The translations under genes were made by a program, and so were the position numbers. A model generated the notes under the pieces. The model was not told the DNA's origin and made no database searches. It saw only the letters and a program-made list of their open reading frames with translations. This document shows, one piece after another, positions 1 through 9,304 of a stretch of DNA of 64,000 bases. This stretch comes from Shewanella saliphila (lineage in GTDB: Bacteria > Pseudomonadota > Gammaproteobacteria > Enterobacterales > Shewanellaceae). The stretch is from NCBI RefSeq assembly GCF_014648295.1, contig NZ_BMQV01000007.1:62001-126000 (forward strand), given 5' to 3'. Within the stretch, counting starts at the first letter, position 1, and each line of letters begins with the position of its first letter.

Positions 1-75
1 GAAGTCGCGTACCGAAATGGCCGTTCGTTATTTAAACCAATAACGCTTACAAGATGCATTTAACGTGAGTTGATG

Positions 76-105
76 CCCCACACCAATGAGTGTGGGGTAT
101 TATTA
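76..105 (+). terminator. Terminator of an upstream gene
   Basis: An 8-bp stem, CCCCACAC pairing with GTGTGGGG around a 6-base loop, is followed by a T-rich tract on the + strand. It would end a + strand gene lying mostly left of the window. Bases 1-63 may hold the last codons of that gene: frame 1 stops at 61-63 and frame 2 stops at 41-43. Too little remains to name it. In Shewanella I recall acnB next to yacL, but the residues seen here do not prove that. Confidence 0.7.
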
Positions 106-474
106 TTTCTGATTAATAAAGGCAAGCCAGCTTTGTAATACCGCTTCAAAATCTTCTAAACCGCAGTATGACTCTGACTCCGCGTCATACAAGCTCATTG
201 CATCATCTAATTCATGCTCTTCTTCAAAATCGATAACGTTGGCGAAAACTCGCACCTGCTCAGTGTCGATATCAATGGTTAAGTCTGCACCAATATGACG
301 CCAGTGATTTTTACTACCGCTTTTGATTAAGATGATTTGTGTAAGGATATGGTTAGCACGGCTGTTATCATCGCCAAGCTCTTCAGCAAACCAGCGGCCG
401 AGTACTTCATGATCCATACTAAACTCTGCAAATACCGTCCCTTCTAGACGATTACGACGAAATTGGTATTCCAT
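103..474 (-). CDS. yacL: YacL/UPF0231 family protein
   Basis: A small acidic cytoplasmic protein of 123 residues. It matches the UPF0231 (YacL) family along its whole length: an N-terminal M-[DE]-Y-x-F start, the segment MDHEVLGRWFAEEL near residues 20-33, and a C-terminal SYCGLEDFEAVL block where E. coli YacL has a closely similar LCGVEDF block. The family has no established function. The gene is divergent from zntB and its stop lies in the T tract of the terminator of the upstream + strand gene, so it is convergent with that gene. It has no signal peptide or membrane segment. Confidence 0.9.
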   Translation of the reverse strand: MEYQFRRNRLEGTVFAEFSMDHEVLGRWFAEELGDDNSRANHILTQIILIKSGSKNHWRHIGADLTIDIDTEQVRVFANVIDFEEEHELDDAMSLYDAESESYCGLEDFEAVLQSWLAFINQK

Positions 475-648
475 AATATTGCTCTTTTATTAGCGTTAGC
501 TCTATTTTAACCCATGAAACTCAAACCTGCAGCTAAGGATTAAATAATAGAAAACGATACGCTTTATTGGCCATAAACGTTATAAACTTAGTTCAGCACT
601 CAACAGTAGCGTAATTGCTGACACAGCGATCACTTGGAATAATAAATA

Positions 649-1614
649 ATGAACAATAGTTTTATTTATAGCTTACTACTCACAGGGCCAAATGTTGGCC
701 AGTCGCTCAGCGAAGAGCAAGTTGCGCAGTGGCAACCACAAGATGGTTTACTGTGGCTTCACCTTCGCTATCGTGAACCTAAAGCCCGTAAATGGATCCT
801 GAATTCTGGGTTAGCGCGTGTTGAAACAGACACCCTTTTAGCCACAGATACGCGTCCACGCGTCGTCAACTCAACTAAAGGGATGCTATTAGCCTTGCGT
901 GGCGTCAATCTCAACCCTAACTCAGACCCTGAAGACATGGTTGCGGTGCGCATATACGCAGAAGAAGATAAAATCATTTCAACCTGCGGGCGCCAATTAC
1001 AGTCGGTCATCGATCTCGCAGACGCCATTAGCCAAGGTAAAGGTCCTATTGATTCCGCGGCATTTATCATGGCCATTTGTGAACGCTTAACCCAACGTAA
1101 AGTTGAATTTATTGACAAACTAGAAGAACAGCTCGATGAGTTAGAAGAGCGCGTAGTCACCCAAGTGAACAAAAGCTTACGCACTGAAATTGCCGAGCTA
1201 CGTAGACAAACCGTGGTATTGCGTCGTTACCTCGCGCCGCAACGCGAAGCTTTTTCGCGGATGTTGCATGAAACCAGTGAGCTATTTGATGATAACGATA
1301 AACTGCGTTTACGCGAAATTCATGAAACCTTAATTCGCGTTATTGAAGATTTAGATGCCATTCGCGACCGAGCCAGTGTGACCCAAGAAGAGCTGCAATC
1401 TCAACAGTCTGAACAGGTGAACCAAAGGCTGTATTTTTTATCATTAATCTCAGCGGTATTTTTACCGCTTGGTTTTTTAACAGGGTTACTTGGCGTCAAT
1501 ATTGGCGGTATTCCCGGTGCAGAAACCAACTGGGCATTTGCCGCATTCTGTGGTGGCCTTATTGCCCTTATCGCATTGCAGATGTATCTATTTTATCGCT
1601 TAAAGTGGTTGTAA
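649..1614 (+). CDS. zntB: Zinc transporter ZntB (CorA family)
   Basis: A 321-residue inner-membrane metal transporter of the CorA superfamily. The long N-terminal cytoplasmic part ends in coiled-coil helices (about residues 150-255, rich in E, L and R). Two C-terminal membrane helices follow. The family signature loop after the first helix reads GVNIGGIPG (about residue 281), the ZntB version of the CorA GMN motif. ZntB moves Zn2+ and is assembled as a pentamer in the family. The chosen ATG is preceded by TTGGAATAA, a weak ribosome site. It is transcribed alone, divergent from yacL, and ends before a strong terminator at 1685-1711. Confidence 0.93.
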   Translation: MNNSFIYSLLLTGPNVGQSLSEEQVAQWQPQDGLLWLHLRYREPKARKWILNSGLARVETDTLLATDTRPRVVNSTKGMLLALRGVNLNPNSDPEDMVAVRIYAEEDKIISTCGRQLQSVIDLADAISQGKGPIDSAAFIMAICERLTQRKVEFIDKLEEQLDELEERVVTQVNKSLRTEIAELRRQTVVLRRYLAPQREAFSRMLHETSELFDDNDKLRLREIHETLIRVIEDLDAIRDRASVTQEELQSQQSEQVNQRLYFLSLISAVFLPLGFLTGLLGVNIGGIPGAETNWAFAAFCGGLIALIALQMYLFYRLKWL

Positions 1615-1684
1615 TGAGTTGATATTGATAGACTACCGTTAATAGCGCTTTGCTTAACGGTATCTACAGCCTCAAATGAGCAAT

Positions 1685-1711
1685 AAAAAAGGACGCGATG
1701 CGTCCTTTTTT
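1685..1711. terminator. Bidirectional terminator, zntB / fkpA
   Basis: GGACGC and GCGTCC form a tight stem, with six A before and six T after. The hairpin lies between the convergent zntB and fkpA genes and can serve both. Confidence 0.85.
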
Positions 1712-1756
1712 GCCATTAACTCTGCATCTCGGGCGTTTACACCGAAAGCTCGCTAA

Positions 1757-2515
1757 TTATTTTGTTTCTGCTTCAGCTGCCTCTGCGGCTTTTTCAACAG
1801 ACACAAGTTCTACTTCAAAAACCAATGTTGAATTAGCAGGAATAGTCCCAGTATCACGCTCGCCATATGCAAGTTCTGAAGGGATAACAAACTTGTACTT
1901 AGCACCTACAGGCATAAGCTGTACGCCTTCAGTCCAACCAGGAATAACGCGATTTAGTGGAAACTTAGCCGTTTCGCCACGAGCATATGAGCTGTCAAAC
2001 TCGGTACCGTCGATTAATGTGCCACGGTAATGAACTTCAACAGTATCTTCTGCAGCGGGCTTTTCACCTTCACCGGCTTCAAGTACTTCGTACTGTAGGC
2101 CAGACTCAGTCGTGGTTACACCTTCTTTGGCTTTGTTTTCTTCTAAGAATTTTTTGCCTTCTTCAACCGATTTAGCAGCTAACACTTCTGCTTGCTCTAA
2201 ACGCTTGTCGTTTAATTTTTTATCTAGGTTTTGTAATACAGTTTGCATTTCTTCTTCGGTCAACTGCATTTCTTCGCCTAAGCCATCGCTAAAGCCTTTG
2301 ATAACCATAGTACGGTCAACAGCAAAACCTAACTCTTCTTGCTCTTTAATGTGACCAGACATGTACTTACCAATTGAACCACCCACGCTGTATGCTTCTT
2401 TTTGAGCGTCTGTTGTTAGCTCGACTTTCTTTGGTGCTACGTCTTGTTCTTGGTTACATGCAGTCAATCCAACAACAGCTAATGCAACTAACGATAATTT
2501 GTAAATAGATTTCAT
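1757..2515 (-). CDS. fkpA: FKBP-type peptidyl-prolyl isomerase, FkpA type
   Basis: A periplasmic folding helper of 252 residues that isomerises Xaa-Pro bonds. The N terminus has a lysine-bearing signal peptide ending in VGLTAC, a good lipobox, so the mature protein is probably a lipoprotein, unlike soluble E. coli FkpA. Residues 30-130 are the helical dimerisation domain (YSVGGSIGKYM and following), and residues 135-240 the FKBP domain, with VEVHYRGTLIDGTEFDSS, VIPGWTEGVQLMPVG and a YG loop of the active pocket. The ATG has GGAAGC upstream. A short Ala/Glu-rich tail closes the protein. It stands alone, with the shared terminator downstream. Confidence 0.92.
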   Translation of the reverse strand: MKSIYKLSLVALAVVGLTACNQEQDVAPKKVELTTDAQKEAYSVGGSIGKYMSGHIKEQEELGFAVDRTMVIKGFSDGLGEEMQLTEEEMQTVLQNLDKKLNDKRLEQAEVLAAKSVEEGKKFLEENKAKEGVTTTESGLQYEVLEAGEGEKPAAEDTVEVHYRGTLIDGTEFDSSYARGETAKFPLNRVIPGWTEGVQLMPVGAKYKFVIPSELAYGERDTGTIPANSTLVFEVELVSVEKAAEAAEAETK

Positions 2516-2682
2516 TAAAGCTTCCTCAGCATCCTTTAGTGGTTACAATAACCTAATACATTCAAACTATGAGATGTTTTAGTGGTCATGTTCGCTTGCC
2601 ACTTTATACTAGTTAATGGGGTTATACCATTGGGTCGACCTTATATCACAAGGTTTACGACAATAATTCAAGGGGCAAGTTC

Positions 2683-3651
2683 ATGACACAGGTTCCAATG
2701 CTGCTTTTTTGGTCAACTTGGCTTTGTGTTGCGCTATTATCTGCATGTCAGCCGAGCGCTGATAAGATGATGGTGCTCACCACTGACGCCAGTTACAGCG
2801 CCAGCTTGTCTAACGATGGCAACATCGCTCTGGTCAGTACAGCCAACAATGGTGTGCAAGTATGGGATTTAACCGGCCCGAGCATCTCCTACCAATGGCT
2901 TCAAGGTAAACAAGATAACACCAGTAATGTTATTGATACGGCTATATCGGCTAACAATACTTTTGCCGCGACGATGAGCAGTGACTCATTAGCGATTTGG
3001 CGTTTAGATGACGGCAGCTCTGTCGGTTGGTGGTCTCTGCCCTCTTATGCTCAAAGTGTTGCTATCGCCAATAATGGCCAAACATTAGTGGGCCTTGTTG
3101 ATGGCTCAGTGGTGTCATTATCGCCACAAAAAAATCGCTTAATTCAATTTTTAGGTCATCAAGAAAAGGTGAATAATGTGTCGATTAGCGCCGACGGTGA
3201 AACCGCTCTCAGTGGGGGAAATGATGGCAAAGTCATGTTGTGGAATAGCCAAACGGGTCAGCCAATGCAACAGTGGCAAATGGACTCAAGGATCACCAAA
3301 GTATTAATTAACGACAGCGGTAGCTTAAGTTTTGCCGCTGACATTACCGGTAATGCAAACCTATGGCACTCAAACTCGGGTGACTCGCTTAGCCAGCTCG
3401 ATATTAAACGTCGTCAAATGAACTTTTCTGCGGCTCGTTTTGTCAAAAATGATACACAGCTACTCACAGGGACGCCGTCAAAAGAGATCTTTTTATGGCA
3501 AGTCGACTCAGGAAAAAAAACAGGACACTGGCAAGTTCAACTCAGTAAAAACACCCAAAACAGGGGCGCTGTAGTATACTCTGTCGCAATGACAACCCAA
3601 GGCTCTATCGTCAGTATAAGTAGCCAGGGGTTAATTGAATATTGGCAGTAA
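2683..3651 (+). CDS. WD40-repeat lipoprotein
   Basis: A 322-residue secreted protein predicted to fold as a beta-propeller. The signal peptide ends in ALLSAC (Cys at about 21), a lipobox, so it is probably anchored in the envelope. Repeats with the WD40 pattern of GH, then D and W, are visible, for example LGHQEKVNNVSISADGETA followed by DGKVMLWNSQTG (about residues 160-190), and others ending VWDL, IWRL, LWHS and LWQV. Such proteins act as protein-docking platforms; the partner is unknown. slyX follows after 24 bp, so the two are probably co-transcribed. I recall the same pair in other Shewanella. Confidence 0.85.
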   Translation: MTQVPMLLFWSTWLCVALLSACQPSADKMMVLTTDASYSASLSNDGNIALVSTANNGVQVWDLTGPSISYQWLQGKQDNTSNVIDTAISANNTFAATMSSDSLAIWRLDDGSSVGWWSLPSYAQSVAIANNGQTLVGLVDGSVVSLSPQKNRLIQFLGHQEKVNNVSISADGETALSGGNDGKVMLWNSQTGQPMQQWQMDSRITKVLINDSGSLSFAADITGNANLWHSNSGDSLSQLDIKRRQMNFSAARFVKNDTQLLTGTPSKEIFLWQVDSGKKTGHWQVQLSKNTQNRGAVVYSVAMTTQGSIVSISSQGLIEYWQ

Positions 3652-3675
3652 TAACAGAGACAAATAGAGGCCCAA

Positions 3676-3888
3676 ATGGAGCAGGTGTTGCAAAAGCTAG
3701 ACGACCTTGAAATGAAGCTTTCGTTCCAAGAAATCACTATTGAAGAACTTAACCAAGAAGTGATAAAGCTCAATGCTTTAGTTGCCAGACAACAACAGCA
3801 AATGATATTAATGGTCAATAAATTACAGGCGATGGAGCCAAGTAATATGGCTTCGCAAGCAGAAGAAACACCACCTCCGCACTACTAG
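3676..3888 (+). CDS. slyX: SlyX homologue
   Basis: A 70-residue cytoplasmic protein, almost entirely a heptad-patterned coiled coil (residues 1-50: [12 protein letters not shown] and [13 protein letters not shown]), ending in the characteristic PPPHY tail of the SlyX family. Length and tail match E. coli SlyX (72 residues). The function is not established. It starts 24 bp after the WD40 gene, with AGAGGCCC as a plausible ribosome site. Confidence 0.92.
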   Translation: MEQVLQKLDDLEMKLSFQEITIEELNQEVIKLNALVARQQQQMILMVNKLQAMEPSNMASQAEETPPPHY

Positions 3889-3977
3889 GCCCTACTTAGC
3901 TGTGTTGCAATAAAGGTTGGTTAACAAATGAGTTTGCAATATTGGCCATTATTTTATTTTTAACATAGCAGGTGCAC

Positions 3978-4490
3978 ATGCAATCGACTCAACACCTCAC
4001 AATAGCCACAACAGGCGATGATATTCTCACGTTGACAGCTGAGCCTGTGACGGTGTTTGACGATAAATTGCGTGCATTGGCCGATAGCATGCTTAGCACA
4101 ATGCTCAATGCTAACGGTGTCGGCATTGCTGCAACACAAGTGTTTAGCCGTGCATCCATGTTTATTATGGCTTCTAACCCAAATGAACGATACCCAGACG
4201 CCCCATCAATGGCGCCAACGGTAGTCATTAACCCCCAAATTTTGTCAGTATCTAGCACTACAGAAGCCGGGATTGAAGGCTGCTTATCGATTCCAGGACA
4301 ACGCTTATCGATTTTGCGCCATCAACAAATTAAAGTGCAATACCAATCACTAAATGGCGAACTGCAGCAGCACACCTTAACAGGTTTCGTGGCGCGGATA
4401 TTTCAGCATGAATATGACCACCTTCAGGGTATTACCTTACTTGAACGGGTTAAGCTTATGGCGCCACAGATTGAGGCGATGCCATGTTAA
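3978..4490 (+). CDS. def: Peptide deformylase (second type)
   Basis: Removes the formyl group from the initiator methionine. All three family motifs are present: GVGIAATQ (motif I), EGCLSIPG (motif II, metal-binding Cys) and HEYDH (motif III, two metal-binding His and the catalytic Glu). The protein is 170 residues from the ATG at 3978. This start is preferred over the in-frame GTG at 3972 because AGG at 3970-3972 sits 5 bases upstream. It is not beside fmt, the usual partner of the housekeeping def, so it is probably an additional deformylase. Its 3' end overlaps the next gene by 7 bp, implying translational coupling. Confidence 0.9.
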   Translation: MQSTQHLTIATTGDDILTLTAEPVTVFDDKLRALADSMLSTMLNANGVGIAATQVFSRASMFIMASNPNERYPDAPSMAPTVVINPQILSVSSTTEAGIEGCLSIPGQRLSILRHQQIKVQYQSLNGELQQHTLTGFVARIFQHEYDHLQGITLLERVKLMAPQIEAMPC

Positions 4491-5854
4491 AAATACTTGG
4501 GCTGTCGCTGCTGTTCATGGCTGGTTTAAGCGGTTGCGCTTACAACAGCGTATTCGTTAATTATCCATCGCAAATAGCCCCTTATAAACAACAATTAGCC
4601 AGCAACTCGCCTACGACTAATATTACTGCATTAGCCGACAACATCAGCGGTAATGACGGCTTACTCTACGCCCAAGAGTCTGGACGAATTATGCAAGTGG
4701 CGGGTGATTTTGAACAAAGCAAAACTTACTACCAACAAGCAATAGCCGCATACCAAGCCTTTGACGACAAAGCCACCATCAGCGCCAGTCAGCTCGGCGC
4801 AGGTGCATCCAGCATACTGCTTAACGACAATGCCATTCCATATCGCGGCCCAGGTTATGAGCGCATTATGTTGCACCAATACCAGGCGTTGAATTATTTG
4901 TTTAGTGGTGACGCGCAGGGAGCACTAGTTGAAGTGCGCCGCAGTAATGAGCTGCAAAGTATGGAACAAGCGCGTTATCAACAATCACAAGAGTCGGTTC
5001 AGGCAATGGCTAATGGCACAATTGATGCCCAAATGGCGCAGCTAGGACAAGCTGCTGGTAGCGTAACCAGTTCGTTTTTAAATGCATACAGTTACTACAT
5101 AACAGGCTTACTGCACGAACTGGCTAACGAACCTAATGATGCTTTTATCGATTACCGTAAAGCGGCGCAAATCACTCCCGACAACCGCTATTTACAACAA
5201 GACTTAGTCCGTTTAGCCAAACAATTAGCCATGCCACAATATGATGAGTTTGCAAAACGATGGGGCGATGCTGTGTTAGCAACGGCAAATCAAGGCCAGG
5301 TTGTATTTATTGTTGAACGAAGCTTTGTACCAGAAAAACAAAGCATTACCGTCCCTTTTTCAATAGGTGGTAACTGGCAAACCGCGTCATTAGCCACTTA
5401 CCAGAGGCAAATACCATTAGCTGAACAGAGTCAAATAGGCGGCTTAGGCCAAACACTCTACGCCGACAGTATTGCTCATATCGACGCCCTAGCCATTAAT
5501 GCGCTAAAAGAAGACTTACCTGCTGCGCTCATTCGCCAAGCTGCACGTATTTATGCCAAGTACGAACTTAATCAAAGCGTTCAGAGCAGCAGTCGCCGCG
5601 CCAGTAATCAAGTTGATGCCGCTGCCATGGTGATGCAAATTTTTAACGTCATAAGTGAACAAGCAGATCGTCGCAGCTGGTTAACCTTGCCGCGTCAGGC
5701 TCAAATAGCCAAACAATTTATCGACGCAGGTGACTACGACATTCGTTTAAATAACAGCCAAAATGTAAAAATTGAAGTGAAACCAAACCGTACAACATTA
5801 ATTTGGGCAATAGAGACTGGCAATCGTACCCGTTTTTATTCGATAATCATCTGA
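4484..5854 (+). CDS. COG3014-family lipoprotein
   Basis: A 456-residue outer-membrane-type lipoprotein. The signal peptide ends in AGLSGC (Cys at about 18). The central part (about residues 55-260) is helical with TPR-like spacing, for example QSKTYYQQAIAAYQAFDD and DAFIDYRKAAQITPDN, suggesting a protein-binding scaffold. The C-terminal 200 residues look beta-rich. It matches the uncharacterised COG3014 family, which in marine gammaproteobacteria commonly sits beside lpoB, as here. It overlaps the deformylase gene by 7 bp and is 49 bp ahead of lpoB. A role in cell-wall synthesis is inferred only from the neighbour. Confidence 0.82.
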   Translation: MLKILGLSLLFMAGLSGCAYNSVFVNYPSQIAPYKQQLASNSPTTNITALADNISGNDGLLYAQESGRIMQVAGDFEQSKTYYQQAIAAYQAFDDKATISASQLGAGASSILLNDNAIPYRGPGYERIMLHQYQALNYLFSGDAQGALVEVRRSNELQSMEQARYQQSQESVQAMANGTIDAQMAQLGQAAGSVTSSFLNAYSYYITGLLHELANEPNDAFIDYRKAAQITPDNRYLQQDLVRLAKQLAMPQYDEFAKRWGDAVLATANQGQVVFIVERSFVPEKQSITVPFSIGGNWQTASLATYQRQIPLAEQSQIGGLGQTLYADSIAHIDALAINALKEDLPAALIRQAARIYAKYELNQSVQSSSRRASNQVDAAAMVMQIFNVISEQADRRSWLTLPRQAQIAKQFIDAGDYDIRLNNSQNVKIEVKPNRTTLIWAIETGNRTRFYSIII

Positions 5855-5903
5855 TAGACGATAACCCCTTATCAACTGTCACTCATCACCAATGGAATTT
5901 ATT

Positions 5904-6497
5904 ATGAAAAATTTAAAACTGATATTTGTGTTAGCTGCAGTAATGGGGCTGAGCGCCTGTCAATCTAAAGTTGAGTACGGCGATGCCACCGAAGTCGAAA
6001 CCGTTAACGAAAACTTTGGCTCAACTGATCTGCAAGATATTGCCGCCAAAATGGTCGACAGCATGATGACCTTCCCGCCAGTGGTGGTAATGACACAAAC
6101 CAATCGTCCGATTATATTTGTTGATAAAATTAAAAATAAGACCTCAGAGCATATCGATACTGAGTCAGTTACCGACACGATCAGCAACAAGTTACTCCGT
6201 TCTGGTAAGTTCCGTTTTATCGACATGACCAAAGTGGATGCCGTACGTAAGCAGCTAGATTATCAAAACAATGCCGGCATGGTAGACCCAACAACCGCCA
6301 TTAAGTTTGGTCGTCAAATTGGCGCGCAGTACATGTTATACGGCAACCTTTCGAGCATTGTTAAGCAAGATGGCAGCACCAAAGATGTGTACTACAAAAT
6401 GACCATGCGTTTAATGGATCTTGAAACCGGTTTAATTGAATGGTCTGATGAAAAAGAAATTCGTAAGGTTAAATCTAAGTCATTCTTAGGCTTGTAA
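5904..6497 (+). CDS. lpoB: Penicillin-binding protein activator LpoB
   Basis: An outer-membrane lipoprotein that in E. coli reaches through the periplasm to stimulate the transpeptidase PBP1B. The signal peptide has lipobox LSAC. The folded domain is clear: IIFVDKIKNKTSEHID, then a helix, SGKFRFID, and GAQYMLYGNLSSI, the beta-alpha pattern of LpoB. The start is set at 5904 because GGA at 5894-5896 is 7 bases upstream; an ATG at 5892 would add MEFI. Length is 197 residues. The long Pro-rich linker of E. coli LpoB is nearly absent here, so the reach may differ. A terminator follows. Confidence 0.85.
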   Translation: MKNLKLIFVLAAVMGLSACQSKVEYGDATEVETVNENFGSTDLQDIAAKMVDSMMTFPPVVVMTQTNRPIIFVDKIKNKTSEHIDTESVTDTISNKLLRSGKFRFIDMTKVDAVRKQLDYQNNAGMVDPTTAIKFGRQIGAQYMLYGNLSSIVKQDGSTKDVYYKMTMRLMDLETGLIEWSDEKEIRKVKSKSFLGL

Positions 6498-6516
6498 TAC
6501 GCAAGCATATAGTAAT

Positions 6517-6543
6517 AAAGCCGACATTGATGTCGGCTTTTTC
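6517..6543 (+). terminator. Terminator after lpoB
   Basis: AAAGCCGACA and TGTCGGCTTT form a 10-bp stem with a T tract. It separates the def/COG3014/lpoB operon from the aminopeptidase gene. Confidence 0.85.
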
Positions 6544-6574
6544 ATACACCCAATAATAAGTTAGGAACACTAAC

Positions 6575-9238
6575 GTGAAATTGTTATCCACTGAATTGTT
6601 TAGTCCACAGGTTATCAAAACCAGTTTTGTTGCATTATGTTGTGCCAGCGTCATAAGTTGCAGTAGCTCAGTATCGACCTCAACGTTACAACGTGATGGG
6701 TCGGCTTACATTAGCCAACAGCAAGCACAAGCACGCGCTAACGTAGTCTCAAATGTACAATACGATCTTACTTTCTTTTTAAGTGAAAATAGCCAATTCA
6801 GTGCCAAGTCGACCGTCAACTTTGACCTTAGCAGTGTGCCTAAATCACTGACACTTGACTTAAACAAAGCCAATATTAAACAATTTATCATTAACGGTAC
6901 CAAGGTTTATCCTAACTACAACGACGCATATATCGTAATTAACCAAAGCCTATTAGCGAGTGGAAGCAACACCATTACAGTTGAGTTTACCCGCGAACAC
7001 AGTACCAACGGTGAAGGCTTACATCGCTTTGTTGACCCAGTAGACAATAAAGTTTACTTGTACTCGCATTTTGAGCCTGCTGCCGCGCAGCAAATGTTCG
7101 CCGTGTTTGATCAACCCGACTTAAAAGCCACCTACCAGATTAATGTTCACGCCCCAAAAGACTGGCAAGTGATCAGCGCGATGCGTGAAACTAACGTGGT
7201 AGACCAAGGCGAAACCAACTTATGGACCTTCCCTACTACGCCTAAATTAAGCCCTTATAACTTCTCGATGCATGCTGGCCCCTATAAAGTCTGGGAAGAC
7301 AATTCAGGCCGCTATCCGATGCGCTTATTCTCGCGCCAATCGGTTGCCGAGCAAGTGACACCACAAGATTGGTTTACCTACACCAAACAAGGTTTAGACT
7401 TTTTTGACCGCTACTTTGGGATTGATTACCCATTTAAAAAGTATGACCAGGTGTTAGTGCCAGACTTTTTATACGGCGCCATGGAAAATGCGGGCGCGAT
7501 TACCTTTTCAGAAGATCGCTTCTTATTTAATGCCCAAATGACCGCCGAACAAAAACAGCGTTTGGCCGGGGTTATCATGCATGAAATGGCTCACCAATGG
7601 TTTGGTGATTTAGTCACCATGAAATGGTGGAACGGCTTATGGTTAAACGAAAGTTTTGCCTCATTTATGGGGACATTGGCCACCAGCGAAGCCACCGAGT
7701 TTAGCCATGCCTGGCGCACCTTTTACGCCTCTGGTAAACAAGCGGCTTATCATCAAGACAGTTTAGTCACCACTCACCCTATTGAAGTGCCGGTAGCCAC
7801 CAGCCAAAATGCATTTGATAATATTGACGCCATCACCTATCAAAAAGGGGCATCGACCATTAAACAACTGCGCCATCTGTTAGGTGAAGAAACTTTTCGT
7901 CGTGGTGTTAGCCAATATTTAACACAATACAGCTATCAAAATGCCGAGCTCGATGATTTTATTGATAGTTTAGCCAAAGCCAGTGGCCGTGATTTGTCAC
8001 AATGGACTCAAGAATGGTTATATGCCGCTGGCGTCAATACCATTAAGGCACAATACACTTGCCAGGGTAACCAAATCGACTCTTTTGCATTAGTGCAAAC
8101 CGCTGAAGATAGCCAACACCCAACACTGCGTGAACAGCGTGTGCAAATAGGCTTATTCGACCATCACCGACACGGGCTCGATAAGCTGCAAGCAATTGCT
8201 GTGACCTACAAAGGCGCTTATACCGAAGTGAACCAACTGGTTGGCGAGATCTGTCCTGATTTAGTGTATCCAAACTATGATGATTGGGGATTTGTGAAAG
8301 TTGAATTAGACCAAAAGTCATTCGATACTGCCAAACAGCAACTCAGCCACGTGAGCGACCCATTATTGCGATCAATGTTGTGGCAAAGTATGTGGGACAG
8401 TGTGGTTGATGGTAACGCGTCGTTAGAACAGTTCTTAAATATTGCCTTAATCAATGCGCCGCTGGAAAAAGACTACACCATTTTAGGCCAAGTACTTAAT
8501 AACTTGCAGCGAGCCAAAAACTACCTCGACTTAATGGCGCCAACTCATGCCAGTTATAACAGCAAAATATCAAAAGCATTAAGCCAAATGAGCCTACGCA
8601 TGAGCATGGAAAGCTACCGTAACCGAGATTTCCAACGTCGTTGGTTCGATGCCTACATTAGCTTATCAAGCCATGGTGATGCGCTTGAACATATTCAGTC
8701 GTTACTGCAAAGTAAAAGCCATATTAAAGGGTTAACCATAGATCAAGACCTGCGCTGGAACATGATCCGTCAACTAAACCGTTATGACTACGGCGATGCT
8801 CATGCATTATTGGCTAAAGAAAAGCATCTTGATCAATCTGACTCTGGTGAAAAAGCCGCTATCGCAGCTGAAGTTATCCGTCCAGAATCAGCACTTAAAC
8901 GCCAATGGCTAAATACCATTGAACATAACGACAGCATAGCATTTTCAAAAATTCGTGTGGCGATGAACAACCTCTACCCTGCAGAACAAAAATTACTTAG
9001 CGCAGCAACCGCCGAGCAACGCTTTGAAAATTTGCAACTCATGGACGATAAAGGGCCGGTGTTTATGCGCAGCTTTGCTTCGCAATTAATCCCTACCGAT
9101 TGTAGTTCAAGCAATATTGATGCGATTAGTCAGGTGTTAAATAGCGAAACAGGTTTATCAAAACTGGCCAGACGCGCCCTGCTTGAAACTCGCCAACAAG
9201 AACAACGTTGTGTCAGCATTAAGCAAAAGCTGAATTAA
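6575..9238 (+). CDS. M1-family aminopeptidase, exported lipoprotein
   Basis: An 887-residue gluzincin of the PepN/ERAP family that removes N-terminal residues from peptides. The exopeptidase motif GAMENAGAI (about residue 303) and the zinc site HEMAHQWFGDL with the third ligand in LNESFA (HExxH-x18-E, about residues 335-358) are intact. The N terminus ends in SVISCSSS (Cys at about 29), looking like a lipoprotein signal, so the enzyme probably acts in the periplasm or at the outer membrane, unlike cytoplasmic PepN. The start is GTG with AGGA eight bases upstream. A terminator lies on each side, so it is monocistronic. Confidence 0.9.
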   Translation: MKLLSTELFSPQVIKTSFVALCCASVISCSSSVSTSTLQRDGSAYISQQQAQARANVVSNVQYDLTFFLSENSQFSAKSTVNFDLSSVPKSLTLDLNKANIKQFIINGTKVYPNYNDAYIVINQSLLASGSNTITVEFTREHSTNGEGLHRFVDPVDNKVYLYSHFEPAAAQQMFAVFDQPDLKATYQINVHAPKDWQVISAMRETNVVDQGETNLWTFPTTPKLSPYNFSMHAGPYKVWEDNSGRYPMRLFSRQSVAEQVTPQDWFTYTKQGLDFFDRYFGIDYPFKKYDQVLVPDFLYGAMENAGAITFSEDRFLFNAQMTAEQKQRLAGVIMHEMAHQWFGDLVTMKWWNGLWLNESFASFMGTLATSEATEFSHAWRTFYASGKQAAYHQDSLVTTHPIEVPVATSQNAFDNIDAITYQKGASTIKQLRHLLGEETFRRGVSQYLTQYSYQNAELDDFIDSLAKASGRDLSQWTQEWLYAAGVNTIKAQYTCQGNQIDSFALVQTAEDSQHPTLREQRVQIGLFDHHRHGLDKLQAIAVTYKGAYTEVNQLVGEICPDLVYPNYDDWGFVKVELDQKSFDTAKQQLSHVSDPLLRSMLWQSMWDSVVDGNASLEQFLNIALINAPLEKDYTILGQVLNNLQRAKNYLDLMAPTHASYNSKISKALSQMSLRMSMESYRNRDFQRRWFDAYISLSSHGDALEHIQSLLQSKSHIKGLTIDQDLRWNMIRQLNRYDYGDAHALLAKEKHLDQSDSGEKAAIAAEVIRPESALKRQWLNTIEHNDSIAFSKIRVAMNNLYPAEQKLLSAATAEQRFENLQLMDDKGPVFMRSFASQLIPTDCSSSNIDAISQVLNSETGLSKLARRALLETRQQEQRCVSIKQKLN

Positions 9239-9260
9239 TATCAATCGTGTTGTGAAATGC

Positions 9261-9287
9261 AAAAGCCGGAGTAATCCGGCTTTTTTA
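9261..9287. terminator. Terminator, M1 aminopeptidase / RNase H
   Basis: AAAAGCCGGA and TCCGGCTTTT stem with T run, between two convergent genes. The A tract on the left lets it act on both strands. Confidence 0.85.
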
Positions 9288-9304
9288 TCGGTGAAGATCA
9301 GTCA

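Noticed and set aside
1..63. Partial end of an upstream + strand gene
   Set aside because: Two frames remain open for only 14-20 codons, so neither frame nor identity can be decided.
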